In this document: positions 1-8,539 of the stretch, one piece after another
How the letters are laid out: each line of letters begins with the position of its first letter
Numbering within the stretch: position 1 is the stretch's first letter
From: Paractinoplanes polyasparticus
GTDB lineage: Bacteria > Actinomycetota > Actinomycetes > Mycobacteriales > Micromonosporaceae
Length of the DNA stretch: 64,000 nt
Assembly: GCF_019710575.1 (NCBI RefSeq)
Contig: NZ_JAHWFK010000031.1
Coordinates: 62,001-126,000 of the forward strand
Direction of reading: 5' to 3'
The notes under the pieces: generated by a model
Told to the model about the DNA's origin: nothing
The model's database searches: none
The model's input: the letters and a program-made list of their open reading frames with translations, nothing else
Position numbers and translations under genes: made by a program

Positions 1-186
1 GTGTTGCTGGATGTGGTCGATGATCGTGTCGAGACCGGCTTCCAGCGCTGCCGTGTTGTTCTGTGCCTGCGCGAGCAGCTGGCCGCCTTGCAGCGCGGCG
101 AGCAGGGCGAGTGAGAGCCGCTCGGGGTCGGTGTCCGAGGGCAGGACGCCGCTGTCGAGAAGCCGGCCACCCTCGATACCGCGAAC
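1..186 (-). pseudogene. 5'-truncated TetR-family regulator fragment (runs off left edge)
   Basis: The reverse strand encodes about 62 residues that look like the last helices of a TetR ligand-binding domain: a GVLPSDTDPERLSLALLAALQGGQLLAQAQ segment split across this stretch, then NNTAALEAGLDTIID. No helix-turn-helix and no start codon precede it. The fragment begins directly after the TGA that ends the neighbouring XRE gene, in the same frame. It reads as a remnant whose 5' part was lost. The end lies beyond the window. An intact gene is excluded on this side of the window, but the family call rests on a short sequence. Confidence 0.5.
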
Positions 187-1062
187 TCAGTCAGCGGTCG
201 AGGCTTCCTCGGCAGCTGCGAGGTCCTGGCTGCCGATGACCCGGAGCAGTTCGAGTTGCCCGACGGCGTCGGTGCCGGGCCGCGCGGTGAACACGAGCAG
301 GCGCTGGTCCTGCCGGGCGGTGGTGAGCACCTCGCAGTCGACGTCGATGACGCCGAGGGCGGGGTGCACGACGCGTTTGCGGTCGCTGCGGCGTACGGCG
401 ACGTCGTGGCGGTCCCACAGCGCGGTGAACTCGGTGCCGGTGGCGTGCAGGGCCTGGACGAGTTTGCCGGCCAGCGGGTCGTGCGGGCGCAGGGCGACAG
501 CAGCCCGCAGATCGGCCACCAGGACCCGGCTCTGGTGCTCGTGGTCCTCCGGCGGGTAGAGGTTCCGGGCGCCGGGGTCGGTGAACCAGCGGTAGGTGAA
601 GCTGCGCGCGAGTCCCGTGAAGACGGTCTGCTCGCCGAGCAGCGCGACGGCCATCTGATTCTGTACCAGGACGGCGCCCAGGTCGGAGATGATCTGGGCC
701 GGCAGCGTGGTGAACGCGTCGAGCAGGCGGAGCAGGCCGGGGCTGACGTGGTCGTCGGCGCCGAAAGCGGGTGGGGCCGGGTGCCCGGCGAGATGGAACA
801 GGTGGTCGCGTTCGTCGCGGTTGAGCCGCAGCGCCCGGGCCAGCGCGGTGAGCATCTGCGGTGACGGCTGCGGGCTGCGGGCCTGTTCGAGCCGGATGTA
901 GTAGTCCGGCGACATTCCGGCGAGCTGGGCGACCTCGTGCCGGCGCAGGCCCGGCGTGCGCCGGCGGGCGCCGGGCGGGAGGCCGACGTCGGTCGGCTGC
1001 AGCAGTTCCCGGCGGCGTCGCAGGAAGTCGGCGAGCTCCTTCTGGTCCATGCTCCCCATCAT
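187..1062 (-). CDS. XRE-family regulator with MmyB-type ligand-binding domain
   Basis: 291 residues. Residues 5-75 form a HTH_31-type helix-turn-helix (LADFLRRRREL, then GLRRHEVAQLAGMSPDYYIRLEQ), followed by a linker and a MmyB-like domain (about 105-275) with the family features SRSFTYRWFTDP, LWDRHDV and LLVFTARPG. Such proteins are one-component cytoplasmic repressors or activators with an unknown small-molecule ligand, often controlling a divergent oxidoreductase. Here it is divergent from a NmrA-like gene 122 bp away, its likely target. Four full-length members and one truncated member of this family occur in the window. An in-frame second Met at residue 5 is an alternative start. Confidence 0.9.
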   Translation of the reverse strand: MMGSMDQKELADFLRRRRELLQPTDVGLPPGARRRTPGLRRHEVAQLAGMSPDYYIRLEQARSPQPSPQMLTALARALRLNRDERDHLFHLAGHPAPPAFGADDHVSPGLLRLLDAFTTLPAQIISDLGAVLVQNQMAVALLGEQTVFTGLARSFTYRWFTDPGARNLYPPEDHEHQSRVLVADLRAAVALRPHDPLAGKLVQALHATGTEFTALWDRHDVAVRRSDRKRVVHPALGVIDVDCEVLTTARQDQRLLVFTARPGTDAVGQLELLRVIGSQDLAAAEEASTAD

Positions 1063-1184
1063 GGGCGGGAGCAGCTGCGGGAGGGAGGGACCGGCGATAC
1101 CAGTGTCAGGAAGTCTCTCCCGGCCGTGCGATCAGGCGGGCACCTTGGTGAGGCAACCCCATCCCATCGAGCTAGGGAACCCGC

Positions 1185-2024
1185 ATGAAGATCCTCGTCA
1201 CCGGCGCCACCGGCACCGTCGGCGGTCACGTGGCCCGCCGGCTGTCCGGCCGCGGCCACGACCTCGTCGCACTGGTACGCGATCCCGCCCGGGCCGATCT
1301 GCCGGCCGACGTCACCCTCGTCCAGGGCGACCTCACCGATCCGGACGCCGTGCGCCGGGCACTGGACGGTGTGGACCGTGTCTTCCTCAACATGGCCGAC
1401 GACAACGGCGCTGTCTTCGCGAAGGCCGCCGCGGATGCCGGCCCGGGACACGTGGTGTTGCTGTCGTCGTTCACCGCGGTCATCGACCTGCCGTCGGGGG
1501 CCGGCAACATCATCACTGCCCGGCACCGGGCCGGTGAACAGGCCCTGACCGACGCCGGGGTGCCGGCGACGTTCCTGCGGGCAGCCGGTTTCGACTACAA
1601 TATTCTGATGTGGGCCGCCGGTGCGGCCGACGGCGTCGTCCGGGCGCCCAACGTCGACGTGAAACTGCCGGTGGTCGACCCGGCCGACATTGCCGCCGCA
1701 GCCGTGGCGGTGCTGACCGCGGCCGACCCGCGACCCGGTGCCTACTCGATCACCGGTCCGCACAGCCTGTCGGTGCGCGACCAGGTCGCTGTCATCAACG
1801 AGACGCTCGGCCGGGCGTACACCGTGCAGGAGATCAGCGAGGCCGACGCGGCCGCTGCCGCGTTCCGCCCGGGGACGCCGGACTTCGTCACCACCTCGGT
1901 GCTGGAGACCATGGGCTCAGGTGCTGCGGTCCTCACCCCGGCGGACGGGGTGAAGACCCTCACCGGCAACCCGCCGCGCCCGTTCTCGGCGTGGGTGGCC
2001 GACAACGCGCAGGCGTTCGCGTAA
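1185..2024 (+). CDS. NmrA-like NAD(P)-binding oxidoreductase/sensor protein
   Basis: 279 residues. It opens with the Rossmann dinucleotide-binding motif TGATGTVG (about residues 6-13), followed by LVRDPARA and LVQGDLTD, typical of atypical SDRs of the NmrA/NAD(P)H-binding family. These proteins are either NAD(P)H-dependent reductases or redox sensors; substrate cannot be assigned. The classical YxxxK SDR active site is absent, as expected for the family. The ATG follows a weak AGGGAA Shine-Dalgarno. It is divergent from the XRE regulator, which probably controls it. Its TAA stop is followed in the same frame by a monooxygenase remnant. Confidence 0.85.
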   Translation: MKILVTGATGTVGGHVARRLSGRGHDLVALVRDPARADLPADVTLVQGDLTDPDAVRRALDGVDRVFLNMADDNGAVFAKAAADAGPGHVVLLSSFTAVIDLPSGAGNIITARHRAGEQALTDAGVPATFLRAAGFDYNILMWAAGAADGVVRAPNVDVKLPVVDPADIAAAAVAVLTAADPRPGAYSITGPHSLSVRDQVAVINETLGRAYTVQEISEADAAAAAFRPGTPDFVTTSVLETMGSGAAVLTPADGVKTLTGNPPRPFSAWVADNAQAFA

Positions 2025-2480
2025 CTCGCAGTCGAGCTCCTCACCGGCGCCATCCCGACCCTCCGCGACTCCAGCACGACGCAGCTCGGCCCCGGCTACC
2101 GCGGCTCCGCGCCGGCCTGCGACGACCGCGACGACACGGCCTCACTGCGCGCCGGTGACCGCGCCCCCGACGCGACCGGATTGACGACTGCGCACGGCGA
2201 ACTCGGGCTCTTCGACCTGACTCGCGGCACGCACTTCACCTTGCTCAGCTTCGGAACCGCCCCGGCGGTCGACGTCGCACCGTACGACGTACGGATACTG
2301 CATGTCGGCGCGCGACCGACCGGACCCGACGACATCGCCGACACCGGCGACCGCCTGGCCGACGCCTATGGCGCGACCGGAACCACCCTGGTGCTCATCC
2401 GCCCCGACGGCTACATCGCGATGATCTCCGACGCCGGTGACGTCCCGGCGGTGAGGCGTTATCTCAGCGCGATCGGCTGA
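2025..2480 (+). pseudogene. 3' remnant of FAD-dependent aromatic monooxygenase
   Basis: Reading on from the TAA of the NmrA-like gene in the same frame gives QLGPGYRGS, LRAGDRAPDATGLT and DLTRGTHFTLLSFG, then TTLVLIRPDGYIAMI. These are signatures of the thioredoxin-like C-terminal domain of phenol hydroxylase/TfdB/MhpA-type flavoprotein monooxygenases. The FAD-binding N-terminal 350 or so residues are missing. A TTG at 2181 could start a 99-residue protein, but it has no clear ribosome site. I call it a decayed 3' fragment; an expressed stand-alone domain is possible but less likely. Confidence 0.65.
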
Positions 2481-2513
2481 GCCACTCGTCCCGCTCCAGC
2501 GGAGGCGGGCGTG

Positions 2514-3992
2514 CTACGCGGACTTCACCGCGACCACGCCGGGCAGGCTGCCGACCTCGGCGGCGAGGCCCGGCAGCACTCCCGGGCTGCTCAGTTCCAC
2601 ATCCCAGAAGTACGGCAGGTCCTTCCCGGCTCCGGGCGGGAGCGGCGCACCGTCGCAATAGGCGTCCCGGTAGGCCACGGACGTCGGGTCGAAGGAGAAG
2701 TTGAAGCCTCGCATCCCGGGATTGCGGGCGATTGCCGCGTCGACGAGATTGCGTTGTTCCGCCGTCGTCCTCGGAAGGACGAAGATCCGGGCGTGGTAGC
2801 TGAGCGGGCCGCCGTTCGTCGCGTCCCAGACCGGTGTGGCGAGCACACAGGTCCGATCGGCGGCTGCGGCGGAACGTGCGCTCTCGACGAGCCGCGGCGC
2901 CCGGCCGGCGAATCCCACCGAGACCAGGGCCAGTACGGCTGCGCCGAACGCCACGATGCGGGCCGGCCGCGACCGCTCGCTCCGACTCGGCGTCGCTGCC
3001 AGGAGCAGCATCACACACGCGAACAACAGAGCAGGCTGCCACAGCCCGATCAGCACCCCTCGCAGGCCGAGGAAGAACTTCTCATCGATGAGCCGAGGGG
3101 CGTCGTCGGGAATCGAGTAGAGCATCACGAATGCCAACAGCGGCAGCAGAATCACCAAGCCGGCCACTGTGGACAGGACGGCGCTTGCTCGTAGCAGCCG
3201 GCGCCCCTGGACCCTGCGCGCGACCCATCCCGTCACCAGCCAGCCGATGAGCGCGCCGGCCAGCCCGCCGATCAGCGCGATCACCCACAGCACCACCGGC
3301 GCCGAGTGCGAAACGGTGAATCCGGCGTAGCGTCCGGAGTCGCGCAAGGCCGCACTGTCCTCGAAGCGCAGGACCAGACCGTCCCGGGTCGCCCAGAACG
3401 ACGCGGACGCCGAGGTGGGCGGCTCCTCGTCCGGCAGGGGCCGGGCCAGTTCGACGTCGCCGCGGATCCTCCAGCCCTGCGCCACGAGCCGGTCGCGAAC
3501 CTGCTCGGTGTAGGCGGCCACATCCTGCGGCTCGTCGGTGTGCTGCGCCCAGTACTCCGCGAAGCCGTACTGCCAGCCCTCCCCGTCGCCGGTCCGCACC
3601 CACCGGGCCGCGTCACCGCCGCCCCAGACGGTCAGGCCGGGAAGGACTTCCCGCTTGAGCTCGTCCGACGCGGCGCCCTCGGGCAGCGAAGGCGCCACTG
3701 CCCAGCCCAGTGGTGCTGCGGCTGCTGCGCCGAAGACTCCGGCCAGCAATGTCACCAGCGTCGCGAGCACCACGACGGCGCGACTCCGGGGATGCCCGAG
3801 ACGGGCCCGCATGCCATGGCGCAGCAGGTTCAGCGCCTGTCGCGCCGACGGACGAAGTCGCCCGCCCTCCTGCTCACCCTCGATGATCGTTTCCAGCAGC
3901 TCCTCCCGCCTGGGGCCGGGCGGGTAGGCCATCAGCAGCCATCGAAGCTGCCGTTCCAGGCGACTCGGCCCCGCCGACTCGGTTGTCGTCAC
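2514..3992 (-). CDS. Multi-pass membrane protein of a PadR-linked unit
   Basis: 492 residues. A soluble N-terminal region (1-70, resembling the permease-prefix segment of PadR-linked membrane proteins) precedes one transmembrane helix near 73-95, an exported domain of about 120 residues, then four helices near 225-250, 262-285, 305-327 and 338-355, and a C-terminal domain. The last 35 residues (PYFWDVELSSPGVLP, then LPGVVAVKS) resemble the extracellular domain of FtsX. No enzyme motif is visible. It overlaps the upstream PadR gene by 4 bp (ATGA), so the two are translationally coupled. The substrate or role is unknown. Confidence 0.75.
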   Translation of the reverse strand: MTTTESAGPSRLERQLRWLLMAYPPGPRREELLETIIEGEQEGGRLRPSARQALNLLRHGMRARLGHPRSRAVVVLATLVTLLAGVFGAAAAAPLGWAVAPSLPEGAASDELKREVLPGLTVWGGGDAARWVRTGDGEGWQYGFAEYWAQHTDEPQDVAAYTEQVRDRLVAQGWRIRGDVELARPLPDEEPPTSASASFWATRDGLVLRFEDSAALRDSGRYAGFTVSHSAPVVLWVIALIGGLAGALIGWLVTGWVARRVQGRRLLRASAVLSTVAGLVILLPLLAFVMLYSIPDDAPRLIDEKFFLGLRGVLIGLWQPALLFACVMLLLAATPSRSERSRPARIVAFGAAVLALVSVGFAGRAPRLVESARSAAAADRTCVLATPVWDATNGGPLSYHARIFVLPRTTAEQRNLVDAAIARNPGMRGFNFSFDPTSVAYRDAYCDGAPLPPGAGKDLPYFWDVELSSPGVLPGLAAEVGSLPGVVAVKSA

Positions 3993-4336
3993 GCGATCAC
4001 CAGACCCGCGGTGGCCTGACCCAGCCCGAACCGCCGAGCGGACAGCTGGGCGTTCGCCGTGTTCACGCCGGCCTGCAGTCGTGCCACCTCGGCGTCCAGG
4101 GCGGTCGCGCCGTCGTCGGTGAGGCGGTAGTACCGCCGGGCGCGCCCGCGGACGATCTCCTCGCGGTCCGGCTGGACCAGGCCCTCGTCGACCAGCCGGT
4201 CGAGCGCGGCATAGAGGGTGCCGGCCTGGAGCTTGACCCGGCCGTCGGACAGGCGGTCGGCCTCCTGGATCAACGCGTAGCCGTGGCGGGGTTCCGTGGC
4301 CAGGGCAGTGAGGATCCAGAACGTAGGTTCCCGCAT
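3989..4336 (-). CDS. PadR-family transcriptional regulator
   Basis: 115 residues, the usual length. The winged-helix PadR signature is clear: FWILTALATEPRHGYALIQE, then GTLYAALDRLVDEGLV and RRYYRLTDDG, with a short C-terminal dimerisation helix. PadR proteins are cytoplasmic repressors. This one is cotranscribed with, and overlaps by 4 bp, the membrane protein gene that follows, a common actinobacterial arrangement in which PadR controls its own operon. The A/T-rich stretch 4344-4378 upstream is the likely promoter and operator, but I see no convincing symmetric site in it. Confidence 0.9.
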   Translation of the reverse strand: MREPTFWILTALATEPRHGYALIQEADRLSDGRVKLQAGTLYAALDRLVDEGLVQPDREEIVRGRARRYYRLTDDGATALDAEVARLQAGVNTANAQLSARRFGLGQATAGLVIA

Positions 4337-4577
4337 AAGGTTCGCACCTCCATATAAAGAAGATCTGAATATAGACGGCGTACGTCAGCTTTTGAAGTCT
4401 CCAGCCGACGCCTGCTGACCGGGATACGAGTCATGCCCGGCTGACCCCGACGGCGCGTCCGGCTGGCACGCCATCGGGTGAACGTCGGTTGAGCCGACAT
4501 CACACGCGCCCCTTCTTCGCATAGCTCCACGCCCGTCGGCGCCCGTCGATGGAGCCCTCGAGAGGTCGATCACAGGG
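4337..4577. other. Intergenic region between divergent PadR and SDR genes
   Basis: About 240 bp without a supported gene. Positions 4344-4378 are A/T-rich and probably hold the leftward PadR promoter. The rest is ordinary GC-rich sequence with no ORF of coding quality. The rightward SDR promoter and its operators start at 4578. Confidence 0.4.
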
Positions 4578-4597
4578 AAACGGGGACTTCCCCGTTT
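4578..4597. promoter_or_regulatory. TetR-type operator 1 upstream of SDR-AKR operon
   Basis: A perfect 9-2-9 inverted repeat, AAACGGGGA-CT-TCCCCGTTT. A TACGGT hexamer at 4602-4607 is a plausible -10, so this site would cover the spacer/-35 region. The same core occurs at 4613-4632 and before the TetR gene that starts at 17168. Confidence 0.75.
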
Positions 4598-4612
4598 GGT
4601 GTACGGTGGCTC

Positions 4613-4632
4613 AAGCGGGGATGTCCCCGCTT
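4613..4632. promoter_or_regulatory. TetR-type operator 2 upstream of SDR-AKR operon
   Basis: A perfect 9-2-9 inverted repeat, AAGCGGGGA-TG-TCCCCGCTT, centred 35 bp from operator 1. It would lie at or just after the transcription start if TACGGT at 4602-4607 is the -10. Confidence 0.75.
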
Positions 4633-4675
4633 CGGGCGTGACGCCTCGCGCCATCCGATCGACAAAGGAGCCGCC

Positions 4676-5401
4676 GTGCCCACAGCACTCATCACCGGGG
4701 GTACATCCGGGATCGGCCGAGCTACCGCCGAGCTGTTGCACGCTCGCGGATACCAGGTCGTCGTCACCGGCCAGAACCCTGACTCGATCGCGAAGGCCAA
4801 GGCCGAGCTCCCCGGCGACGTCCTTGTGGCCCGGGCCGATGCACGCCGGCCGGCCGACACCGATTCCCTCCTGCGGACGGTGTCCGAACGGTTCGGCTCA
4901 CTGGATCTGCTGTTCCTCAACGCGGGCGTCTTCCGTCCGGCGCCGGTCGCCGACGTGACGGAGGAAGCGTTCGACGAGCAGGTCGACATCAACTTCAAGG
5001 GCCAGTACTTCACCCTTCAGAAGGTGCTGCCGCTGATCGCTGACGGCGGCGCGGTGGTCATGACCGTGGGGATCGGCGTCCGGCGAGGCAGCCCGGGCGC
5101 CACGCTGGGAGCGGCCACGCGCGGGGCGTTGCTCGCGATGCTGCCCTCACTCGCGCTCGAACTGGCCCCGCGCCGGATCCGGGTCAACGCTGTGAGCCCC
5201 GGAGCTGTCGAGACCCCGCTGTTCGACAAGCTCGGCGTACCCGAGGCCGGACGGAACGCCATGCGCGCGAACATCCCGTTCGAGCGCTTCGGCTCCAGCC
5301 AGGAGGTCGCGGAAGTCGTCGCCTTCCTCGCCTCGGACGCCGCCGGCTACGTCACCGGGCAGGACGTGGTCGTGGCCGGCGGCTACGGGCTCGGCGCCTG
5401 A
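4676..5401 (+). CDS. SDR-family protein lacking the canonical YxxxK
   Basis: 241 residues, GTG start behind AAAGGAG. The cofactor motif TGGTSGIG (residues 7-14), LFLNAG (the NNAG equivalent) and the late NAVSPGAVETPL and YVTGQDVVVAGG blocks place it firmly in the classical SDR fold. Where the catalytic Tyr-x-x-x-Lys should stand the sequence reads GATLGAATRGALLAM, so neither Tyr nor Lys is in place. It may be a non-canonical reductase or a binding protein. It is followed 57 bp later by an aldo/keto reductase and is preceded by two TetR-type operators, suggesting an inducible two-gene operon. Confidence 0.85.
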   Translation: MPTALITGGTSGIGRATAELLHARGYQVVVTGQNPDSIAKAKAELPGDVLVARADARRPADTDSLLRTVSERFGSLDLLFLNAGVFRPAPVADVTEEAFDEQVDINFKGQYFTLQKVLPLIADGGAVVMTVGIGVRRGSPGATLGAATRGALLAMLPSLALELAPRRIRVNAVSPGAVETPLFDKLGVPEAGRNAMRANIPFERFGSSQEVAEVVAFLASDAAGYVTGQDVVVAGGYGLGA

Positions 5402-5458
5402 AACGCCGGCCGCCCCCAACTCTCGAACGTCATGCGACAACAACCACAGGAGAACACG

Positions 5459-6523
5459 ATGTCACTCACCCTCGACACCTACCGCCAACTGGGGCGCTCC
5501 GGCCTGCGGGTCTCGCCGCTCGCGCTGGGGGCGGCCACCTTCGGCAACGAATGGGGTTGGGGCGCGGAGCAGGACGAAGCGCGGAAGTTGTTCAACCTCT
5601 ACGTCGAGCGCGGCGGGAACTTCATCGACACGGCGGTCACCTACACCAACGGCACGTCGGAGCGCATGCTCGGTGAGTTCGCCCGTGACCGGCGCGACAG
5701 CCTGGTCCTGGCCACGAAGTACACGACGTTGCGCCGGCCGGACGACCCCAACTCCGGCGGCGCGAGCCGCAAGAGCCTGTTCGGTGCGGTGGAGACCAGT
5801 CTGCGCCGGCTGAACACCGACTACATCGACCTGCTCTACCTGCACGTGTGGGACCCGACCACCGGTGTCGAGGAGATCCTCCGCGGTCTGGACGACCTCG
5901 TCCGGCAGGGCAAGGTCCTGTACGTGGCCATCTCCAACACCCCGGCCTGGCAGATCTCCCGCATGCAGGCGATCGCCGACCTGCGGGGCTGGTCGCCGCT
6001 GGTGGCCCTGCAACTGGAGTACAACCTGGTGGAGCGCACCGGCGAGCGTGACCTCATCCCGATGGCGCAGGAGCTGGGTCTGGGCACCGTCTTGTGGTCG
6101 CCGCTGGCGGGCGGAGTGCTCACCGGCAAGTACAGCCGGGAGGATGTGACGACCCCGCAGAGCGACGGCAGCGGAAGCGTCCGCAAGAGTTTCAACGTGG
6201 CCCTCGGGGGAGTGACCGAGCGGAATCTCGCCATCGTGGCCGTGGTCAAGGAGATCGCCGATGAGCTGGGCCGCACGCCGGCTCAGGTCGGGCTCGCCTG
6301 GACCCTGCGGAACCCGGCGGTGACAGCGCCGATCATCGGGGCCCGGACCACCGGGCAACTGCAGGAGAACCTGGGTGCCCTGGAAGTCGATCTGAGCCCG
6401 TCGCATCTGGCCCGGTTGGACGAGATCAGCGCCATCGACCTGGGCTTCCCGCACGCCATGCTCGCCAGCGACCACATCCGCGTCCAGACCCGCGGCGCCC
6501 TGAAGATCGAGGCCCGTCGCTGA
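5459..6523 (+). CDS. Aldo/keto reductase
   Basis: 354 residues from the ATG at 5459, which sits behind CAGGAG; an upstream in-frame ATG has no ribosome site. The family tetrad is present: Asp in NFIDTAVTY, the nearby Tyr, Lys in LVLATKYTT and His in LLYLHVWDP. The C-terminal IIGARTTGQLQENLGAL matches the NADPH-binding end of the TIM barrel. These enzymes reduce aldehydes or ketones in the cytoplasm using NADPH; the substrate is unknown. It is the second gene of the SDR-AKR operon controlled by the CGGGGA-type operators. Confidence 0.9.
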   Translation: MSLTLDTYRQLGRSGLRVSPLALGAATFGNEWGWGAEQDEARKLFNLYVERGGNFIDTAVTYTNGTSERMLGEFARDRRDSLVLATKYTTLRRPDDPNSGGASRKSLFGAVETSLRRLNTDYIDLLYLHVWDPTTGVEEILRGLDDLVRQGKVLYVAISNTPAWQISRMQAIADLRGWSPLVALQLEYNLVERTGERDLIPMAQELGLGTVLWSPLAGGVLTGKYSREDVTTPQSDGSGSVRKSFNVALGGVTERNLAIVAVVKEIADELGRTPAQVGLAWTLRNPAVTAPIIGARTTGQLQENLGALEVDLSPSHLARLDEISAIDLGFPHAMLASDHIRVQTRGALKIEARR

Positions 6524-6568
6524 CCGACGAGCCGCGCTCGTCATCGGCGCGTCCCGTGAGCCGGGCGG

Positions 6569-7426
6569 CTACCGCTGCCGGCGGCTCGCGTGGAGCGTCC
6601 CCAGCAGCCGCAGGCGGTCCGCGTCGGCGCTGCCGGGCTCGGCGGTGAAGACCAGCATGACGGGCCCGGGGCTGCCCGGCAGCGGATAGGTGTCCCAATG
6701 CAGGTCGATGTCGCCGACCTCGGCCGCCCGGAAGGTCTTGGTGCCGCTGACCGACTCGCGGACGTCGTGGCGCGCCCACAGCCGGCGGAACTCGGCGCTG
6801 CGGATGCTGAGCTCGCCGACGATCGCGGTGGCGCGCGGATGGGTGGGATCGGTGGCGACCGCGGTGCGCATCATGCCGATGTATTCGAGGGCCTGCCGTT
6901 CCCAGTCCGGACAGCTGCGCTCGGCGGTGCGCGTGTCGTCGAACATCAGCAGCAGCATGTTGAGCCGGTCGGGCGGATAGTCGCCGGGGTCGCCGAGCAG
7001 CGCCTCCGCCATCGGGTTCCAGTCGAGCAGGTCGAGGTGGCGGCCGAGGACGACCGCCGGGGTGTCCATCACCCGCAGCAACCGCCGCGTGCTCTCGGGC
7101 ACCAGCTCGGGGCCGCGGTGGACCTCGGCCCGCGCCGGCCGGCGAGCGGCGCGAGCCAGGGCGAACAGGTGCCGGCGTTCCTCGTCGTCCAGGGCGAGCG
7201 CGCCGGCCAGCGCGTCGAGCACGTCGTCGGACGGGCGGACCTCACGGCCCTGTTCCATGCGCTGGTAATAGTCGGTGCTGAGCCCGGCCAGCAGGGCCAG
7301 CTCCTCCCGTCGCAGGCCGGTGACCTTGCGCCGGCCGCCCGGCTCGAGGCCCACGTCGTGCGGGCTCAGCCGGTTGCGCCGGGCGCGCAGGAAGCTGCCG
7401 AGCTCACGAGCGTGCGGATGGGTCAT
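6569..7426 (-). CDS. XRE-family regulator with MmyB-type ligand-binding domain
   Basis: 285 residues. The N-terminal HTH (LGSFLRARRNRLSP, then GLRREELALLAGLSTDYYQRMEQGREV) is followed by a MmyB-like domain with LDLLDWNPMAEALL, LSIRSAEFRRLWARHDVRE and VMLVFTAEPGS. It is divergent from an SDR gene 120 bp away, with a palindrome between them. The arrangement repeats at 187/1185 and 50334/49227. It is probably a one-component sensor controlling the SDR and itself. Confidence 0.9.
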   Translation of the reverse strand: MTHPHARELGSFLRARRNRLSPHDVGLEPGGRRKVTGLRREELALLAGLSTDYYQRMEQGREVRPSDDVLDALAGALALDDEERRHLFALARAARRPARAEVHRGPELVPESTRRLLRVMDTPAVVLGRHLDLLDWNPMAEALLGDPGDYPPDRLNMLLLMFDDTRTAERSCPDWERQALEYIGMMRTAVATDPTHPRATAIVGELSIRSAEFRRLWARHDVRESVSGTKTFRAAEVGDIDLHWDTYPLPGSPGPVMLVFTAEPGSADADRLRLLGTLHASRRQR

Positions 7427-7460
7427 GCCGCCAGTGTGCCCCAGCCCGGACCACCGAGGG

Positions 7461-7477
7461 TAGGTCTCGCAGACCTA
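7461..7477. promoter_or_regulatory. Palindromic operator between XRE regulator and SDR
   Basis: A perfect 7-3-7 inverted repeat, TAGGTCT-CGC-AGACCTA, 35 bp before the XRE start and 70 bp before the SDR start. It is the best candidate binding site for the XRE/MmyB protein encoded at 6569-7426. Confidence 0.6.
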
Positions 7478-7546
7478 GGCAACCGAGTACGACGGAGCCG
7501 GTCCGGACCGCTCGTAGCGTCGCTGGTCTACCCGAAGGAGAATCCG

Positions 7547-8452
7547 ATGACCGGATGGACCGCCGACCGCATGCCCGATCAGCACGGGCGGGTCGCCGTC
7601 GTGACCGGCGCGAACTCGGGCCTCGGCCTGGTCACCGCGACCGAGTTGGCGCGCCGCGGCGCCCATGTGGTGCTGGCGGTGCGCGACACTGCCGCCGGGG
7701 CCTCGGCCGCCCGCCGGATCGGCGGTGACGTCGAGGTGCGCGAGCTCGACCTGGCTTCGCTCGAGTCCGTACGGGCCTTCGCGGCCGGGCTGTCGGCCGC
7801 CCATCCCGCTGTCGACCTGCTGATCAACAACGCCGGCGTGGTCCTGCTCGGCCCGCGCCGCACCACCGCCGACGGCTTCGAGTTGCACATCGGGACCAAC
7901 ATGCTCGGCCACTTCGCGCTGACCGGGCTGCTGCTCGGCAACCTGGCCGCCGGGCGCGAGCCCCGGGTGGTCAACCTGAGCTCGATCACCCACAAGCGGG
8001 CCCACCTCGACTTCGACGACCTGATGTCCGAGCACGGCTACAGCGCCTCCCCGGCGTACGGCCGCTCCAAGCTCGCCACCACGGTGTTCGGCCTGGAGCT
8101 GGACCGCCGGCTGCGCGCCGCCGGGTCCCCGATCCGCAGCGTGCTGGCTCACCCGGGACTCACCCGGACCAACCTGACGCCCCGGGCCTGGGAGCACCGA
8201 GGCCGGCTCGGGCGCGTGCTCGCGACGATCGGGCTGCTCGCCACGCAGCCGGTGGAACAGGGCACCCTCCCGCAGCTGCGCGCGGCCACCGACCCCGGGG
8301 TGCGGGGCGGCCAGTTCTTCGGACCGGCCGGGCTGGCTGAGACGCGGGGCCGGGTCACCGAGGCGCGCCTGAGCCGTGAGGCCGCCGACCCGGCCGTCGG
8401 CGCGCGGCTCTGGACCGCGGCGGAGAAGCTGACTGGTGTCAGCTACCTGTGA
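7547..8452 (+). CDS. SDR-family oxidoreductase
   Basis: 301 residues from the ATG at 7547, behind GAAGGAG. Cofactor motif TGANSGLG, LLINNAGVV, and the active-site block VVNLSSITHK followed by PAYGRSKLA (YxxxK). The LHIGTNMLGHFALTGLLL stretch is typical of the retinol-dehydrogenase/WW-domain-oxidoreductase-like SDR subgroup common in actinomycetes. Cytoplasmic NAD(P)(H)-dependent enzyme; substrate unknown. Divergent from, and probably controlled by, the XRE/MmyB regulator at 6569-7426. A much longer open frame upstream overlaps that regulator antisense and is not a start. Confidence 0.9.
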   Translation: MTGWTADRMPDQHGRVAVVTGANSGLGLVTATELARRGAHVVLAVRDTAAGASAARRIGGDVEVRELDLASLESVRAFAAGLSAAHPAVDLLINNAGVVLLGPRRTTADGFELHIGTNMLGHFALTGLLLGNLAAGREPRVVNLSSITHKRAHLDFDDLMSEHGYSASPAYGRSKLATTVFGLELDRRLRAAGSPIRSVLAHPGLTRTNLTPRAWEHRGRLGRVLATIGLLATQPVEQGTLPQLRAATDPGVRGGQFFGPAGLAETRGRVTEARLSREAADPAVGARLWTAAEKLTGVSYL

Positions 8453-8496
8453 GGGATAGCGCCGACTTCTGTCGCCGGGCTTGCGGGGGCGCATTT

Positions 8497-8516
8497 GTAA
8501 GTGTGTACTCACTTAC
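8497..8516. promoter_or_regulatory. TetR-type operator before cupin-TetR unit
   Basis: The 20-mer GTAAGTGTGTACTCACTTAC carries perfect 7-bp arms (GTAAGTG/CACTTAC), a common TetR operator shape. It lies 24 bp before the cupin start, so it is likely bound by the TetR protein encoded just downstream at 9142-9732. Confidence 0.65.
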
Positions 8517-8539
8517 ATAATCACCGTAGAGGAGGACGG

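Noticed and set aside
4344..4378. PadR operator
   Set aside because: A/T-rich and probably promoter DNA, but the ATAT-type arms are not symmetric about a centre.
5462..6544. 360-codon frame antisense to the aldo/keto reductase
   Set aside because: Mirror frame of a gene with complete family motifs; no domain of its own.
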